Positions 1-9,900 of a DNA stretch of 64,000 nt are shown one piece after another. Source of the DNA: Pantoea anthophila (GTDB lineage Bacteria; Pseudomonadota; Gammaproteobacteria; Enterobacterales; Enterobacteriaceae). The position numbers were made by a program, and so were the translations under genes. A model generated the notes under the pieces. It ran no database searches. It saw nothing but the letters and a program-made list of their open reading frames with translations, and was not told where the DNA came from. Each line of letters begins with the position of its first letter. Within the stretch, counting starts at the first letter, position 1. The stretch covers positions 124,001 through 188,000 of the forward strand of contig NZ_VHIZ01000017.1 of NCBI RefSeq assembly GCF_006494375.1. Reading direction: 5' to 3'.

Positions 1-855
1 ATCGCGCGGGTTGATGCGCGTTTCAATCAGCAGTTGATCCTCCAGCGGAACGATCTCCATCAGTTTGCCACCCGGCTCCAGCACACCCCCCACCGTCGTA
101 ACCTGAATATCTTTGACGATGCCGCGCACCGGCGAGTAGAGCGTGGCGCGGGTCAGCTGATCCTCTTTGCCCGCGGCCACCTGCAGTTGCGCATCCAGTT
201 CCGCATTGTTTTTCACCTGCTCTTCGTGCGCACGAACCAGATAGTCATTGCGCGCCTCATCGATTTTGCCGCGCAGATCGCTGACCTGACGGCGCAGACG
301 AATCACCTCCACCTGCCCGGCCGCGCCTTTGGCCACCAGCGGCTCCGTCAGCCGCAGCTCATCCTGCACCAGCCGCAGCGACTGCTGCAGATTGCTGATC
401 GTTTCGGTGAGGTTGCGACGTCGCGACTCATAGAGCTGGCGTTCCCGCGTCACCAGCTGCGGCTCTTTAAGGGTCTCTGCGCTGAAGGTCAGCGGCGTGC
501 CGGAGAGCTCCGCCTCCAGCCGCTCGGCAGAGGCGCGCAGCGTGCGCACCTTCGCCTGCGCCTCGCCGAAGTTCGACTGAAAGCGCGTAGGATCGAGCGT
601 TGCCAGCACCTGCCCTTTCTCAACGATGTCACCCTCATGAACGTTAAGCTGCTTGACGATGCCCCCATCCAGGCTGTCGATCACCTGTGCGCGGCTGGAG
701 GGGGTGACTTTGCCGGTGCCGACCGTGACCTCATCCAGAATGGCGAAGTGCGCCCAGATGAGAAAAAGGGCCAGCGCGGCGGTGCAGAGCCAGATAATCG
801 CCGAAGTGCGGCGCTCATGGCGGGCAAGATCTTTATCAACAATCACCAGGCTCAT
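1..855 (-). CDS. bapD: HlyD-family type I secretion periplasmic adaptor (BapD-like), C-terminus cut by window edge
   Basis: Membrane fusion protein that joins the inner-membrane ABC transporter to the TolC-like channel for one-step export of the giant adhesin. 285 codons are present without a stop; the family is usually about 390 residues, so roughly the last quarter lies outside the window. Translation of the minus strand shows a short cytoplasmic N-terminus (MSLVIVDKDLARHERR), one membrane segment at about residues 19-38, a first lipoyl-like half with LDGGIVKQLNVHEGD, a long charged coiled-coil region, and the second lipoyl half with YSPVRGIVKDIQV and GGVLEPGGKLMEIVP, which is characteristic of HlyD/LapC adaptors. 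The ATG overlaps the bapC stop as ATGA, so the two genes are translationally coupled. The symbol is by analogy with the Salmonella bapABCD locus; orthology is inferred. Confidence 0.9.
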   Translation of the reverse strand, partial: MSLVIVDKDLARHERRTSAIIWLCTAALALFLIWAHFAILDEVTVGTGKVTPSSRAQVIDSLDGGIVKQLNVHEGDIVEKGQVLATLDPTRFQSNFGEAQAKVRTLRASAERLEAELSGTPLTFSAETLKEPQLVTRERQLYESRRRNLTETISNLQQSLRLVQDELRLTEPLVAKGAAGQVEVIRLRRQVSDLRGKIDEARNDYLVRAHEEQVKNNAELDAQLQVAAGKEDQLTRATLYSPVRGIVKDIQVTTVGGVLEPGGKLMEIVPLEDQLLIETRINPRD

Positions 856-2993
856 GCGGCACCTCCTTTACCGGGCGCCGTTGGCGTCGCGCGGCGCAGA
901 ATGTCGTCGCGCGGGCCATCGGCCACAATCCGTCCGTTATCCATGACGACAATACGATCGACCATTTTCAGCAGCGCCGGACGGTGAGTCACCAGCACCA
1001 GCGTTCGCCCGCTGATCCAGCCCTGCAGCTGCCGGATCACCTGCTCCTCCAGCTGTTCATCCATCGCCGCGGTGGGCTCATCCAGCAACACCACCTGCGG
1101 CTGACGCAGGATCATCCGGCTCAGCATCACCATCTGTCTCTGTCCGCCCGACAGTCCGCGTCCCCCCTCATTGATAATGCGATCCAGGCTGGCGGCATCC
1201 TGCTGCACCAGCGACAGCGCGCCGCTGATGCGCAGCGCCTGCAGCATCTCCTGCTCACTGGCGTGGGGATTGCCCAGCATCAGGTTCTGCCGCAGCGTGC
1301 CAAAGAAGAGGCGGGAGTCGTGTGACAGCCAGCCGAGCTGACGGCGCAGGTCGACGGGATCGATGCGTTCGATGTCGACGCCATCCACAATCACCTTGCC
1401 CTGGGTCGCCAGTGCCTGACCCGCCAGGATCTTCAGCAGCGTCGACTTTCCGGCCCCCACCTTGCCGAGGATCGCCACCTTCTCGCCCGGCTTGATCTGC
1501 AGCTGCTGCACGCTGAGCACCGTTTTTTCATTCTCTTCGTCATAGCTGTAGTGCACGTTGCGCAGATCGTAATGGCCGGTCAGCGTCGGACAGTGCGCCA
1601 GCGTGCTGGCTTCCGGTTGATCCAGCGGCTTCTTCAGCAGCTCATCCAGCCCTTTCATCGCCATTTTGGCGTGCTGCCAGCGTGAGAAGACCATCGTCAG
1701 CTGCATCAGCGGGGCGATGGTCCGTGAGGAGAGCAGACTACAGGCGACCAGGGTCCCGGTGGTAATTTGCGAATCGAGCACCAGGTAGACGCCAAAGACC
1801 AGCATGCCCGCGTAGGTGAGCTGCTGCACGGTCGCCGCCCAGCCGGTCAGACGCGCGCCCCAGAGGCGCTGCTGATTGCTGATTGAAGCGCTGACTTCAT
1901 GCGTCTGTTCCCACTGGCGCTGAAAATAGGGCTCGGCCTGCAGAGCCTTGATATCCTCAATGCCTTCGATGGTCTCCACCAGCACCGCGTTGCGCAGCGC
2001 CCCCTCACGCAGCCCCTCTTTCGCCAGCCGCGCCATCGGGATCTGCACCAGCAGACCGGGGATCACGATCAGCGGAATGGCCGCCAGCGGAATCAGAACC
2101 AGCCAGCCGCCGACAAACGACATGATAAACAGGAAGAGAATAACAAAGGGGAGATCGGCAGCCGCCCCCACGGTGGTGGAGGTCAGCAGCTCGCGCACCT
2201 GGTCAATCTCGCGCAGTTGCGAGATAAACGAACCGGTCGATTTTGGCCGCGCCTCATTGCGGATGCTCATCGCCCGGGCAAACAGCATGGCGGAGACTTT
2301 CAGGTCGATCCGTTTGCCCATCAGGTCCGACACCTGGGTGCGCATCAGCCGGATCAGATACTCGATAGCCGCCGCAATCAGCACGCCGACAAACAGCACC
2401 CAGAGCGTCGACTGCGACTGCGCCGGGATCACCCGATCGTAGACCTGCATCGAAAAGAGGATGCCGGCCAGCGCCAGAACATTGCTGACCACCGAGGCCA
2501 GTGAAATCTCCGTGATGCGGCGTCCCATGCCACGAAAATTTTTCCAGAACCAGTGCGGCTCATAGGGCTGGATAAACTCATCAATGCGCGCATCCCGGCC
2601 CCGCGCCGCGACGCCCGTGACCCCCACATCCCCCTGGGCACGCGCCAGCAGTTCAGATAACGGACTTTCCCGCACCACGTCGCCGCCTTCACTCAGCCAG
2701 TAGCGCGCGCTGCCCTCTTTATCGATGCTCTCCAGCACCGCCACGCTGGCATTTTCCAGCACCAGCACTACAGGGGTGATCTCCTGACGCCAGCGCAGTT
2801 TATTCTGGGGCACCATTGTCAGATGCAGTCCCAGCAGACCGGAGAGGCGCTCCAGCTGCTGGGACACCGGCAGATGTTCAAACCAGCGCATCTGCTGTCG
2901 CAGGGTTTTGCCATCGGCCGGTTTACCGAATCGCGCGGCCACGCGCAGCATGGCGGCAATCCAGTTTTCAGTGTTCAGGGTGGCTGTACTCAT
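852..2993 (-). CDS. bapC: Type I secretion ABC transporter, permease and ATPase (BapC/LapB-like)
   Basis: Inner-membrane half transporter of 713 residues that powers adhesin export. Residues 1 to about 130 form a degenerate C39-peptidase-like domain, without an obvious catalytic Cys at the start, as in LapB-type exporters of uncleaved giant substrates. Six membrane segments follow (about 160-440), then the ATPase domain: Walker A GKVGAGKS at about 510, signature LSGGQ at about 614, Walker B VVLLDEP at about 634 and the H-loop THR at about 670. The frame stays open upstream to 3173, into bapB, but MSTATLNTENW at 2993 is the natural family start and lies 16 nt after the bapB stop. The stop overlaps the next start (ATGA). 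It belongs to an operon with bapB and bapD. Confidence 0.93.
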   Translation of the reverse strand: MSTATLNTENWIAAMLRVAARFGKPADGKTLRQQMRWFEHLPVSQQLERLSGLLGLHLTMVPQNKLRWRQEITPVVLVLENASVAVLESIDKEGSARYWLSEGGDVVRESPLSELLARAQGDVGVTGVAARGRDARIDEFIQPYEPHWFWKNFRGMGRRITEISLASVVSNVLALAGILFSMQVYDRVIPAQSQSTLWVLFVGVLIAAAIEYLIRLMRTQVSDLMGKRIDLKVSAMLFARAMSIRNEARPKSTGSFISQLREIDQVRELLTSTTVGAAADLPFVILFLFIMSFVGGWLVLIPLAAIPLIVIPGLLVQIPMARLAKEGLREGALRNAVLVETIEGIEDIKALQAEPYFQRQWEQTHEVSASISNQQRLWGARLTGWAATVQQLTYAGMLVFGVYLVLDSQITTGTLVACSLLSSRTIAPLMQLTMVFSRWQHAKMAMKGLDELLKKPLDQPEASTLAHCPTLTGHYDLRNVHYSYDEENEKTVLSVQQLQIKPGEKVAILGKVGAGKSTLLKILAGQALATQGKVIVDGVDIERIDPVDLRRQLGWLSHDSRLFFGTLRQNLMLGNPHASEQEMLQALRISGALSLVQQDAASLDRIINEGGRGLSGGQRQMVMLSRMILRQPQVVLLDEPTAAMDEQLEEQVIRQLQGWISGRTLVLVTHRPALLKMVDRIVVMDNGRIVADGPRDDILRRATPTAPGKGGAA

Positions 2994-3009
2994 TATTATT
3001 GCCTTATCG

Positions 3010-4365
3010 CTATTGCAGCGAAGGAAGAAGATCGCCGCTGCTCTGCTGGCGATCGATACCCATAATATCCAGCAGATTGTCGACTGCGGCGGCGTAGCGA
3101 ACGGTGGCATCCCAGCCATCATAAAGCGCGGTGATCCGCGAACTGTCGGCCTGGAACACATCCTGCTCCACACTCAGGAGATCGTTCAGGCTGCGCTTGC
3201 TGAGGCGATATTCGTCGGCGTAGACGGCGCGGGTATGATCGGCACTGGCCAGCTGTACTTCTCCGGCAGCCTGCCGCTGCTGCGCGCCGATCATATCCGC
3301 ATAGGCCGTTGAGGCGTTCTGATTGATGGCGAGTTTGGCCTGCTGCACGGCCGCCTGCGCCGCCTCACGATCGCCCTCGGCTGAGGCCGTTTTCGCATTC
3401 ACCATGCCCCCCTGGTAGAGGGGAGCTTCCACCTGAAGCTGCACTTCGTCATCCCAGTAGGACTGGCGATCGTTTTCATAACGGGTCCGGCCCGCCTGCA
3501 CTTTGATCGTCGGCCAGTGACCCGACTGCGCCTGACGCACCCGTTCGCGGGCCGCTTCCTGCTTAGACTGGGCGCTGCGAACCGCAGCGCTGCTTTCATA
3601 GGCGATTTTGTCGAGGGTAATCTGCTGTTTCAGCAGCGCCTGCGGCAGTTCCGGCAGCGTGGCGGGCACCACGCCGGTCAGCACGGTCAGCTGGGCCGTG
3701 GCAGAGCGCAGCTGGGCGCGATACTGCTCCAGCGTGGCCTGCATGGCGGCGATGCGGGTTTCCGCCTGCAGCACATCGGATCGGGAGTTGAGTCCGGCGT
3801 CGGCGCGCAGTCCGGCAATATCCCGCACCCGCTGCAGTGAGGCAATATTGGTGTGCGCCGTTTCAGCCAGCGCCTGATAGCGTTTGACTTCGAGGTAGGC
3901 CTGCAGCGTATCTTCCGCCACGGTGGTCATTGCGTCGAACAGGCCGTAACGATAGGCATCCGACAGGGCATGCTGCTCGTCGATGGCACTGCCGGTGCGA
4001 CCAAAGTCGTAGAGCAGCTGACTGAGCGTGATGCCGCCGGAGCCATTATTGTTCAGGCTGCCTGCGGAGTCGGTCTGATGCGAACGCCCCGCCGCGCCCT
4101 GCAGTGAGATTTGCGGATACCAGGCACTGCGGGCGGCGTCGAGATCGCCCTCACCGACATGGATTTGTGCCGCGGCTTCCGAGATTTTTGGATTACGGGC
4201 GAAGGCCCGGAGGATAGCGTCGCGCAGCGTTAAGCTGGCAATCTGCTCTTCGCTGGGCGCGGCGCGCCAGTTAAACTCCGCCTTCGGTAACGGTGCGGCC
4301 CAGGCCGCCGGGAGTGCCACGCCACTCAGGGCGCATATCAGAAAAGTTAATCGTGCTTTGTTCAT
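3010..4365 (-). CDS. bapB: TolC-family outer-membrane channel of the adhesin type I secretion system
   Basis: Outer-membrane export channel of 451 residues. The N-terminus MNKARLTFLICALSGVALPA followed by AWA and then APLPK is a Sec signal peptide with a cleavage site near residue 23. The body has two repeated OEP/TolC halves rich in long helices (for example LRDAILRAFARNPKISEA, and ALSDAYRYGLFDAMTT before the first coiled coil), and the C-terminal half has the LYQGGMVNAKTASAE type of motif seen in LapE/AggA-like channels. A TTG lies 12 nt upstream in frame, but the ATG directly preceding the signal peptide fits better. It is the first of three closely spaced T1SS genes. A dedicated TolC homologue next to its substrate is typical of BapA/LapA loci. 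Confidence 0.92.
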   Translation of the reverse strand: MNKARLTFLICALSGVALPAAWAAPLPKAEFNWRAAPSEEQIASLTLRDAILRAFARNPKISEAAAQIHVGEGDLDAARSAWYPQISLQGAAGRSHQTDSAGSLNNNGSGGITLSQLLYDFGRTGSAIDEQHALSDAYRYGLFDAMTTVAEDTLQAYLEVKRYQALAETAHTNIASLQRVRDIAGLRADAGLNSRSDVLQAETRIAAMQATLEQYRAQLRSATAQLTVLTGVVPATLPELPQALLKQQITLDKIAYESSAAVRSAQSKQEAARERVRQAQSGHWPTIKVQAGRTRYENDRQSYWDDEVQLQVEAPLYQGGMVNAKTASAEGDREAAQAAVQQAKLAINQNASTAYADMIGAQQRQAAGEVQLASADHTRAVYADEYRLSKRSLNDLLSVEQDVFQADSSRITALYDGWDATVRYAAAVDNLLDIMGIDRQQSSGDLLPSLQ

Positions 4366-4516
4366 TATCCATACCAACAGGCGTTCTTATGATCATGGTT
4401 TTTTTCCTGGTGAACAAAGCAGGCAGAAAAGGCGTTACGGTGCCCTTAAAGGTTTTATTGCGTTATTTTATTTATGTTTTACAAGCCGGAGCCTGAATAA
4501 CCCTTAACATTATTAG

Positions 4517-4544
4517 ATCATATTCTGCACCGAGTCCTGTTAAA
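4517..4544 (-). promoter_or_regulatory. Possible sigma-70 promoter for bapBCD
   Basis: On the minus strand TATGAT (4522-4517) lies 16 nt after TTTAAC (4544-4539), about 150 nt upstream of the bapB start, in the 303-nt gap between bapB and the Ig-repeat gene. The -10 is good and the -35 weak. No convincing terminator for the preceding gene is visible in the gap, so read-through is also possible. Confidence 0.3.
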
Positions 4545-4668
4545 AACTGATGAAATCTTTCATCTTTCTGCCGATTGCATAAAAAAACGCCATCTTAACA
4601 GCCTGAGCCACTCCAGACAGACTGAACAGACCTGTCCGGAAGGCCCTGCCTTTCTTAATGTTTCCGCA

Positions 4669-6567
4669 TCAGGCCAGGGGATGCGCTGCCGGATGCTGTA
4701 ACAGGTGATCGGCCAGGGTGTAGGGCATGCCAGAGACGATCACCCCTTCGGACGCAGAGGACGCCTGCGCCTCCGGCGCGTGCTCCGCCGTCACGCTGAA
4801 ACTGTCGAGCAGCCGATCCACCGTCTGCGCAGGCAATGTGCCGGCGCTTTCCATATGGGAGGCCACCCGCACGCTCTGACTGGCCGTGGCCAGATTCCCG
4901 GCGCTGTCCTGGCCGCTGACCGTCATCGTGTAGTCACCCTCCTCCAGCGGAGCCAGCTGTCCGGCCAGAATGGTCAGCGCCCAGCCGCCATCGGCCTTCA
5001 CACTGGCGCTGTAGTGCTGGTCACCAAGCGTCAGCTGCACCAGGCTGCCCGGCTGCAGATGGCTGGAACTGCCCTGAATCAGATGCCAGCTGTTCACATC
5101 GGCGGCATCAATGACGTTATCGCCAAAGGCGGTCTCCAGCGTCAGCGTCGGCCGCTGATGCACAGCGACGGTAAAGAGCGCATCCTGGGTCTGGCTGTCG
5201 CTGTTGCCATATTGATCCCAGCGATGAAACGTGGCGGCAACCGGGCCATCCGCCAGCGCCATCAGCTCGGCGGAAGTCAGCGTCACCATTCCCCCGCTAT
5301 CGGGCTGGTAAGTTATGCCGTTGATCTCAACGGTGTTGCATCCCTCAACGTAGAAGCTCAGATCGTGCTGCGCCTCCTGATAGTTAAGCGTCATGTCACC
5401 GCCGATATTCATCTCGGTGTAAACCGGGATAAACCCGGTGTGGATATTCAGTACATGCGTGACGTCGGTGTAGTTGCTGGCCCCGTCGATCGACCAGGCG
5501 CGGATCTCACCCACGTTGATGAAAGCGTTCACCTCTGCAGCCGGGATCACCACCTGCCAGTGCCCGCTTTCGTCCAGTGTGGCAGCGTAATCTTTCTGAT
5601 TCGCACCGGTGATCACCAGCCGATGACCCGGCATAACCGTTGAGAGAGTCCCACTAAGCAGCAGGTCCTGCTGGGTTTCCGCCAGATTGATCACATCATC
5701 CGGCGTCACGTTGTCGAACGTAATGAGTGGCAGGCTGCTCAGGTGCGTGATCAGCGTCAGATCGTGATAGTCGGTTGCGGTTTTCCCGTTGGGATCGGTC
5801 GCGGTCACTTTCAGGCTGTAGACGCCATCCTGCAGCGCCTGCATATCGCTTTCAGAAAATGTGCCAGACCACCTGCCATCCCTTCCCATGGTGGCGGTGG
5901 TCGTTTGCGTGCCCAGGGTTAATTTGAGCACGGACCCCACCGGCAGGTGGGTTGCGCTGCCGCTGATCTCAACGCCGTAGATGCTTTCAGCGATATTCAC
6001 CGCATTGTCACCGCTGACCGTGTCGATGGTCAGGGTCGGACTGAGAGTGCGGTCAGTATAGAGACCAAAACCCACCTCAGTCGTGGTGCTGTGGCCTGCT
6101 TTATTGGTCAGGGTCAGCGTCAGCGTGTGATTGCCATCCGGCACCCCTTTCAGCGCCTCCGCCGGCATGGAGGCGTTCCAGTAGCCCCACTTGTTGACGG
6201 TGCTGTACCAGCTCTGGTCGTTGAAGGTGAGTGTGACGGTCGAACCCGCTTCGCCTTCAGCCCGGCCGCGCAGATGCACCCGCTTTTGCGCTTCCCAGCC
6301 AGCGATCACGCCATCGGCAGCGACAGGTTCGTAGGGCCGCAGGGCTGCGGGTGGCGCACTCTCAGCCGCACTGACGGTGCGGGCGCTGTCAGCGGTCGCC
6401 AGGGTATGGGGGGTTTCGGCGGGCAGCGGGTTTATGGGCAGGTTCAGGCGCGGCGTGGCCTCAGGCGGCACAGCGGGCACGGCGCTGTCGGCGACGGCAA
6501 AGTCGCTGACTGCCGCCTGGAAAATGGCGTCGAGCCGGGTGGTACGAAACGTATCGCGTGTTGACAT
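4669..6567 (-). CDS. Ig-like-repeat protein, putative second substrate of the BapBCD type I secretion system
   Basis: A 632-residue protein of unknown function, not recognised as a named gene. It has a low-complexity Ala/Pro-rich N-terminus (about 1-100), then five bacterial Ig-like repeats of about 90 residues, of the same general type as those of the neighbouring giant adhesin (for example TIDTVSGDNAVNIAES, FDNVTPDDVINLAET, LETAFGDNVIDAADV followed by a GxW strand), then a linker and the C-terminus MPYTLADHLLQHPAAHPLA. The TLxDxLxQ pattern matches the extreme C-terminus of BapA (NTLGDVLVQQNLQV). There is no Sec signal, BapA prefix domain or glycine linker. The position between bapA and the T1SS genes, together with a C-terminal secretion-like signal, suggests export by the same machine. 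It could instead be a periplasmic accessory or the remnant of a larger adhesin. Confidence 0.8.
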   Translation of the reverse strand: MSTRDTFRTTRLDAIFQAAVSDFAVADSAVPAVPPEATPRLNLPINPLPAETPHTLATADSARTVSAAESAPPAALRPYEPVAADGVIAGWEAQKRVHLRGRAEGEAGSTVTLTFNDQSWYSTVNKWGYWNASMPAEALKGVPDGNHTLTLTLTNKAGHSTTTEVGFGLYTDRTLSPTLTIDTVSGDNAVNIAESIYGVEISGSATHLPVGSVLKLTLGTQTTTATMGRDGRWSGTFSESDMQALQDGVYSLKVTATDPNGKTATDYHDLTLITHLSSLPLITFDNVTPDDVINLAETQQDLLLSGTLSTVMPGHRLVITGANQKDYAATLDESGHWQVVIPAAEVNAFINVGEIRAWSIDGASNYTDVTHVLNIHTGFIPVYTEMNIGGDMTLNYQEAQHDLSFYVEGCNTVEINGITYQPDSGGMVTLTSAELMALADGPVAATFHRWDQYGNSDSQTQDALFTVAVHQRPTLTLETAFGDNVIDAADVNSWHLIQGSSSHLQPGSLVQLTLGDQHYSASVKADGGWALTILAGQLAPLEEGDYTMTVSGQDSAGNLATASQSVRVASHMESAGTLPAQTVDRLLDSFSVTAEHAPEAQASSASEGVIVSGMPYTLADHLLQHPAAHPLA

Positions 6568-6917
6568 CGGTCACCTCAGTTCATAACAGATCAGAAACGC
6601 AGAGCAAAACCGTCGGATAGCCCGATAGCTGACTCTGACAACGTGGTAGTGAGTCAGCCGAAGCTGCCCGTTTCCGCTGGTCTGAACCGGTTACCCGCAG
6701 GTAACAGGGCGTGATGAACAGGACGCGAATAACGCGTCAAATAAGATCAGAAGCGTGATTGACGGCGTGTCGCCGTTTGCTGCGCCTACCCTAAGCTTTC
6801 ATTCCGCTAATGAATAGTGGCGAAAATCTGGAAAGTGAAATTATCACGGGGCTGACGCAAAAAAAGCGGGTGCTTTCGCACCCGCGCCTCAGAACCGCCT
6901 GACAGACAACGTCGTGG
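6568..6917 (-). other. Hairpin-rich intergenic region upstream of the 632-residue Ig-repeat gene
   Basis: The 350-nt gap holds, besides the bapA terminator, several inverted repeats that would fall in the leader of the Ig-repeat gene: GCTGACTC/GAGTCAGC (6628-6635 with 6651-6658), GTTACC-CGCA-GGTAAC near 6690-6706, and GACGCG/CGCGTC near 6721-6738. No open frame or clear promoter was recognised. Confidence 0.4.
6859..6885 (-). terminator. Rho-independent terminator of bapA
   Basis: On the minus strand GCGGGTG-CGAAAG-CACCCGC is followed by a run of seven T. It lies about 30 nt after the bapA stop, so most bapA transcripts should end before the Ig-repeat and T1SS genes. Confidence 0.85.
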
Positions 6918-9900
6918 CTACATCACATGGACCTGCAGGTTCTGCTGTACCAGCACATCCCCCAGGGTGTTATCACTGGTCAGCGCCGAGTTGTGGTAGA
7001 TCTCAAAGACTCTGCCATCCACCGTCCGTTCGCCGGTCACTTCCCAGATACCGCCATTGCTGTTAGCCAGAGTCACCTGACTGCCGTCCGCGCCTTTGAT
7101 CAGCAAATCGTCACTCTGTTTATCCGTCAGATTGAGTGCCTCATTGAGATCGAGTTTCACCGAGTTGGTGCCGGTTTTACCCAAATCGAGCACTTCAATG
7201 TGTTCGACTTTCAGGCCCAGCGCGGTGAGATCCAGAGTGAGGTTCTCACCGTTCAGCACCAGGGTATCGGTGCCTGCGCCGCCATCAATATGGGTAAAGC
7301 TGAGGTCACTGACCGTCACGGTATCCGCGCCGCTGCTGCCGGTAACCGAGGCTCCCTGCGCCGTGCTGCCATCCGCCAGCGTAATGACTACCCCGCCGAT
7401 GGTGTAACCCGCCTCTTCGGCCGGGGCTGCAGCCACCGCGGTGTCACTGACCACGGCGCTCTGGCTGCTGCTGACCGGCGTCGCAACATCCGCGTCGGTC
7501 ACCAGCGTAGAGGCCACGGCCACATGGGCGCTGCCGTCATCGCTGCTGGTGCTGCTGTTGTGCTGCGTCTCCGTGCTGGCCACCGTGGCGCTGTCATCCA
7601 CCACCGAGAACAGGGCCACGGACTCGGTAGCGGCCAGGGTGACCGGCAGGACAGAACCCAGCAGCAGGGTGTTGGTGGTGGTGTAGCTGTTACCCGCCAC
7701 GTCGGTGATCGAGACTTTTGCCAGCGTGTTGAGCGACAGCAGCAGGCCACCCACCGACAGCAGTGACGGTGAGAAGTTGACGGCATAACGCCCCAGCGCG
7801 TCGGTGGTGGTATTCAGCGTTGGGCCGTTGCTGCCGTTGGCGAGCAGCAGCGTCACGCTGACTCTTGATCCCTGCGCCGCATTGAGCGATCCGCCCTGCA
7901 CCACCAGACCGGTGAGCAGCGAACCGACGAGGCTGAGCACCGGATCGACCCCCACGACCGGCTGATTGTGCGACAGCGCGGTGAAACTGCTGGTGCTGGT
8001 GGCGGTGTTACCGCCAATATCCGTCACCGTCACCGTCAGAGGACGGCTGCCATCGGGGATGCTTTTCAGCGTCGCTGACGGCACGCTGACGCTCCATGCG
8101 CCATTGGCACCAATAGTGGTCGTGAGAATGTTACCCGCCACGTTTACCGTCACCGTGCCGCCCGCCGCGTTAGTGCTGGTGCCTCTGATGGTTTCTGCCG
8201 CACTGGCTTCCGCGATATTGAGGTAGCCATCACCGCCAAAGAAGCTGCTTACGCTGACCGTTGGCGTGGTGTGGCTGACGACACCCAGCGACGCGGAGAT
8301 GGTGCCGCTGCTGCCCGCGCCGTTGGTGACGCTGGCCGTCACGGTCTGCAGACCATCCGCGATGGCGGCGAGGCTGGCCGCCGGAACCGACAGGCTCCAG
8401 TTACCGTTGCTGCTCACCGTGGTGCTGTAGGTCTGGCCGCCCAGCGTGACCCGCACCACCGATCCCTCGGCGTTACTCGCGGTGCCGCTGATGGTCTGTG
8501 CCGTTTTCACATCTGCCGCGCTGAGCGCACCGTCGCCAAACAGCGAGGTAATCGCCACCACCGGCGTCGACTGGCTGATGACGTTCAGCGAGCCGCTGGC
8601 ATTCGCCACGTTGCCGTAGGCATCTGTGCCGGTCACCGTCACGGTTTTGCTGCCGTCCGTCAGCGCAACCAGATCCGCTTTCGGCACGCTGATGCTCCAG
8701 TTACCGCCGCTGGCCACCTTGGTGGTGTAGGTAATGCCATTCAGCGTGGCGCTGACGGTTGACCCCGCAGAGAGGCTGGAACTGCCGCTCAGCGTCTGGT
8801 TTGAGGCCAGATCGGCCGCGCTCAGCACGCCATCGCCGAATACCGTGTTAACTGAGAGGGTCGGCTGAACCAGTCCCAGCGAAACGCCTGCACTGGTGCT
8901 GCTGACGTTGCCGACCGGATCGGTGACCGAGGCGCTGACGGTGAAGTTACCGTTCAGCAGCGTCGAGAGCACGGCCGGTGAGACGGTGGTTGAGAAGGTG
9001 CCGTCGGCGTTGACCAGCGCGGTCGCGGTGGTGTTACCAATCGCCAGCCTGACGCTGCTGCCCGCGGCCACGCCGGAGACGGTGCCGCTGATGGTCTGCG
9101 TGACCAGCGACTCGGCCAGGTTGAGCACCCCGTCACCAAACAGCGGATTGAGCGTCACTTTCGGCACGTTGTGAATGCCGACCAGTGCCCCCGCCGTGGC
9201 GCTGCTGGTGTTACCGGCGCTGTCGGTAACGCTCACGCCCACCGTGAGATTGCCGTCCGCAATGCCCTGCAGCAGCGTCGGCGTCAGCGAGACGTTAAAA
9301 TTACCGTTCGCATCGGTCGCCGTCACAAACTGCTGGGCGCCTACGGAGACCACCACGCGCGAGCCCGCTTCCGCGCCGCCCACCACGCCGCCGATCACCT
9401 GGGTGACCAGCGCATCCGCCACGTTCAGCAGACCGTCACCAAACAGCGGATTGACGGTGATGGTCGGCAGCAGCGTGTCGACGCGGATGCCGGCGCTGGT
9501 GCTGGCGGTGTTACCCGCCGCATCAGTCACCGATGCCCCTACCGTCAGGTTCCCCTGCGCCAGGGTGCCCAGGATATCCGGTGTGACCGTGGCGCTGAAG
9601 GCCCCGCCCGCGCCGACGGTAGCCGTCAGCTGGCTGTTCCCCACCGAGAGTGTGACGACACTGCCCTGGGCGACGTTATTAACCACCCCGCTGATCACCT
9701 GCCCGGTCGCGATATCCGCCAGATTAAGCACCCCATCCCCGAACAGCGAAGTCAGCGAGATGGATGGCGTCTGGGTGAAGATGCCGACCGTGGCACTGCT
9801 GGAAGCGACGTTACCCGCCACATCCCGGACGCTGACGCCCAGCGTCAGGTTGCCATCCAGCAGGGAGGTGAGATCGCTGGCCGGCAGGTTAACGCTCCAG

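Noticed and set aside
852-3173. Upstream-extended start for the ABC transporter (773 residues)
   Set aside because: The extension lies within bapB and does not resemble transporter N-termini; the ATG at 2993 begins the conserved sequence.
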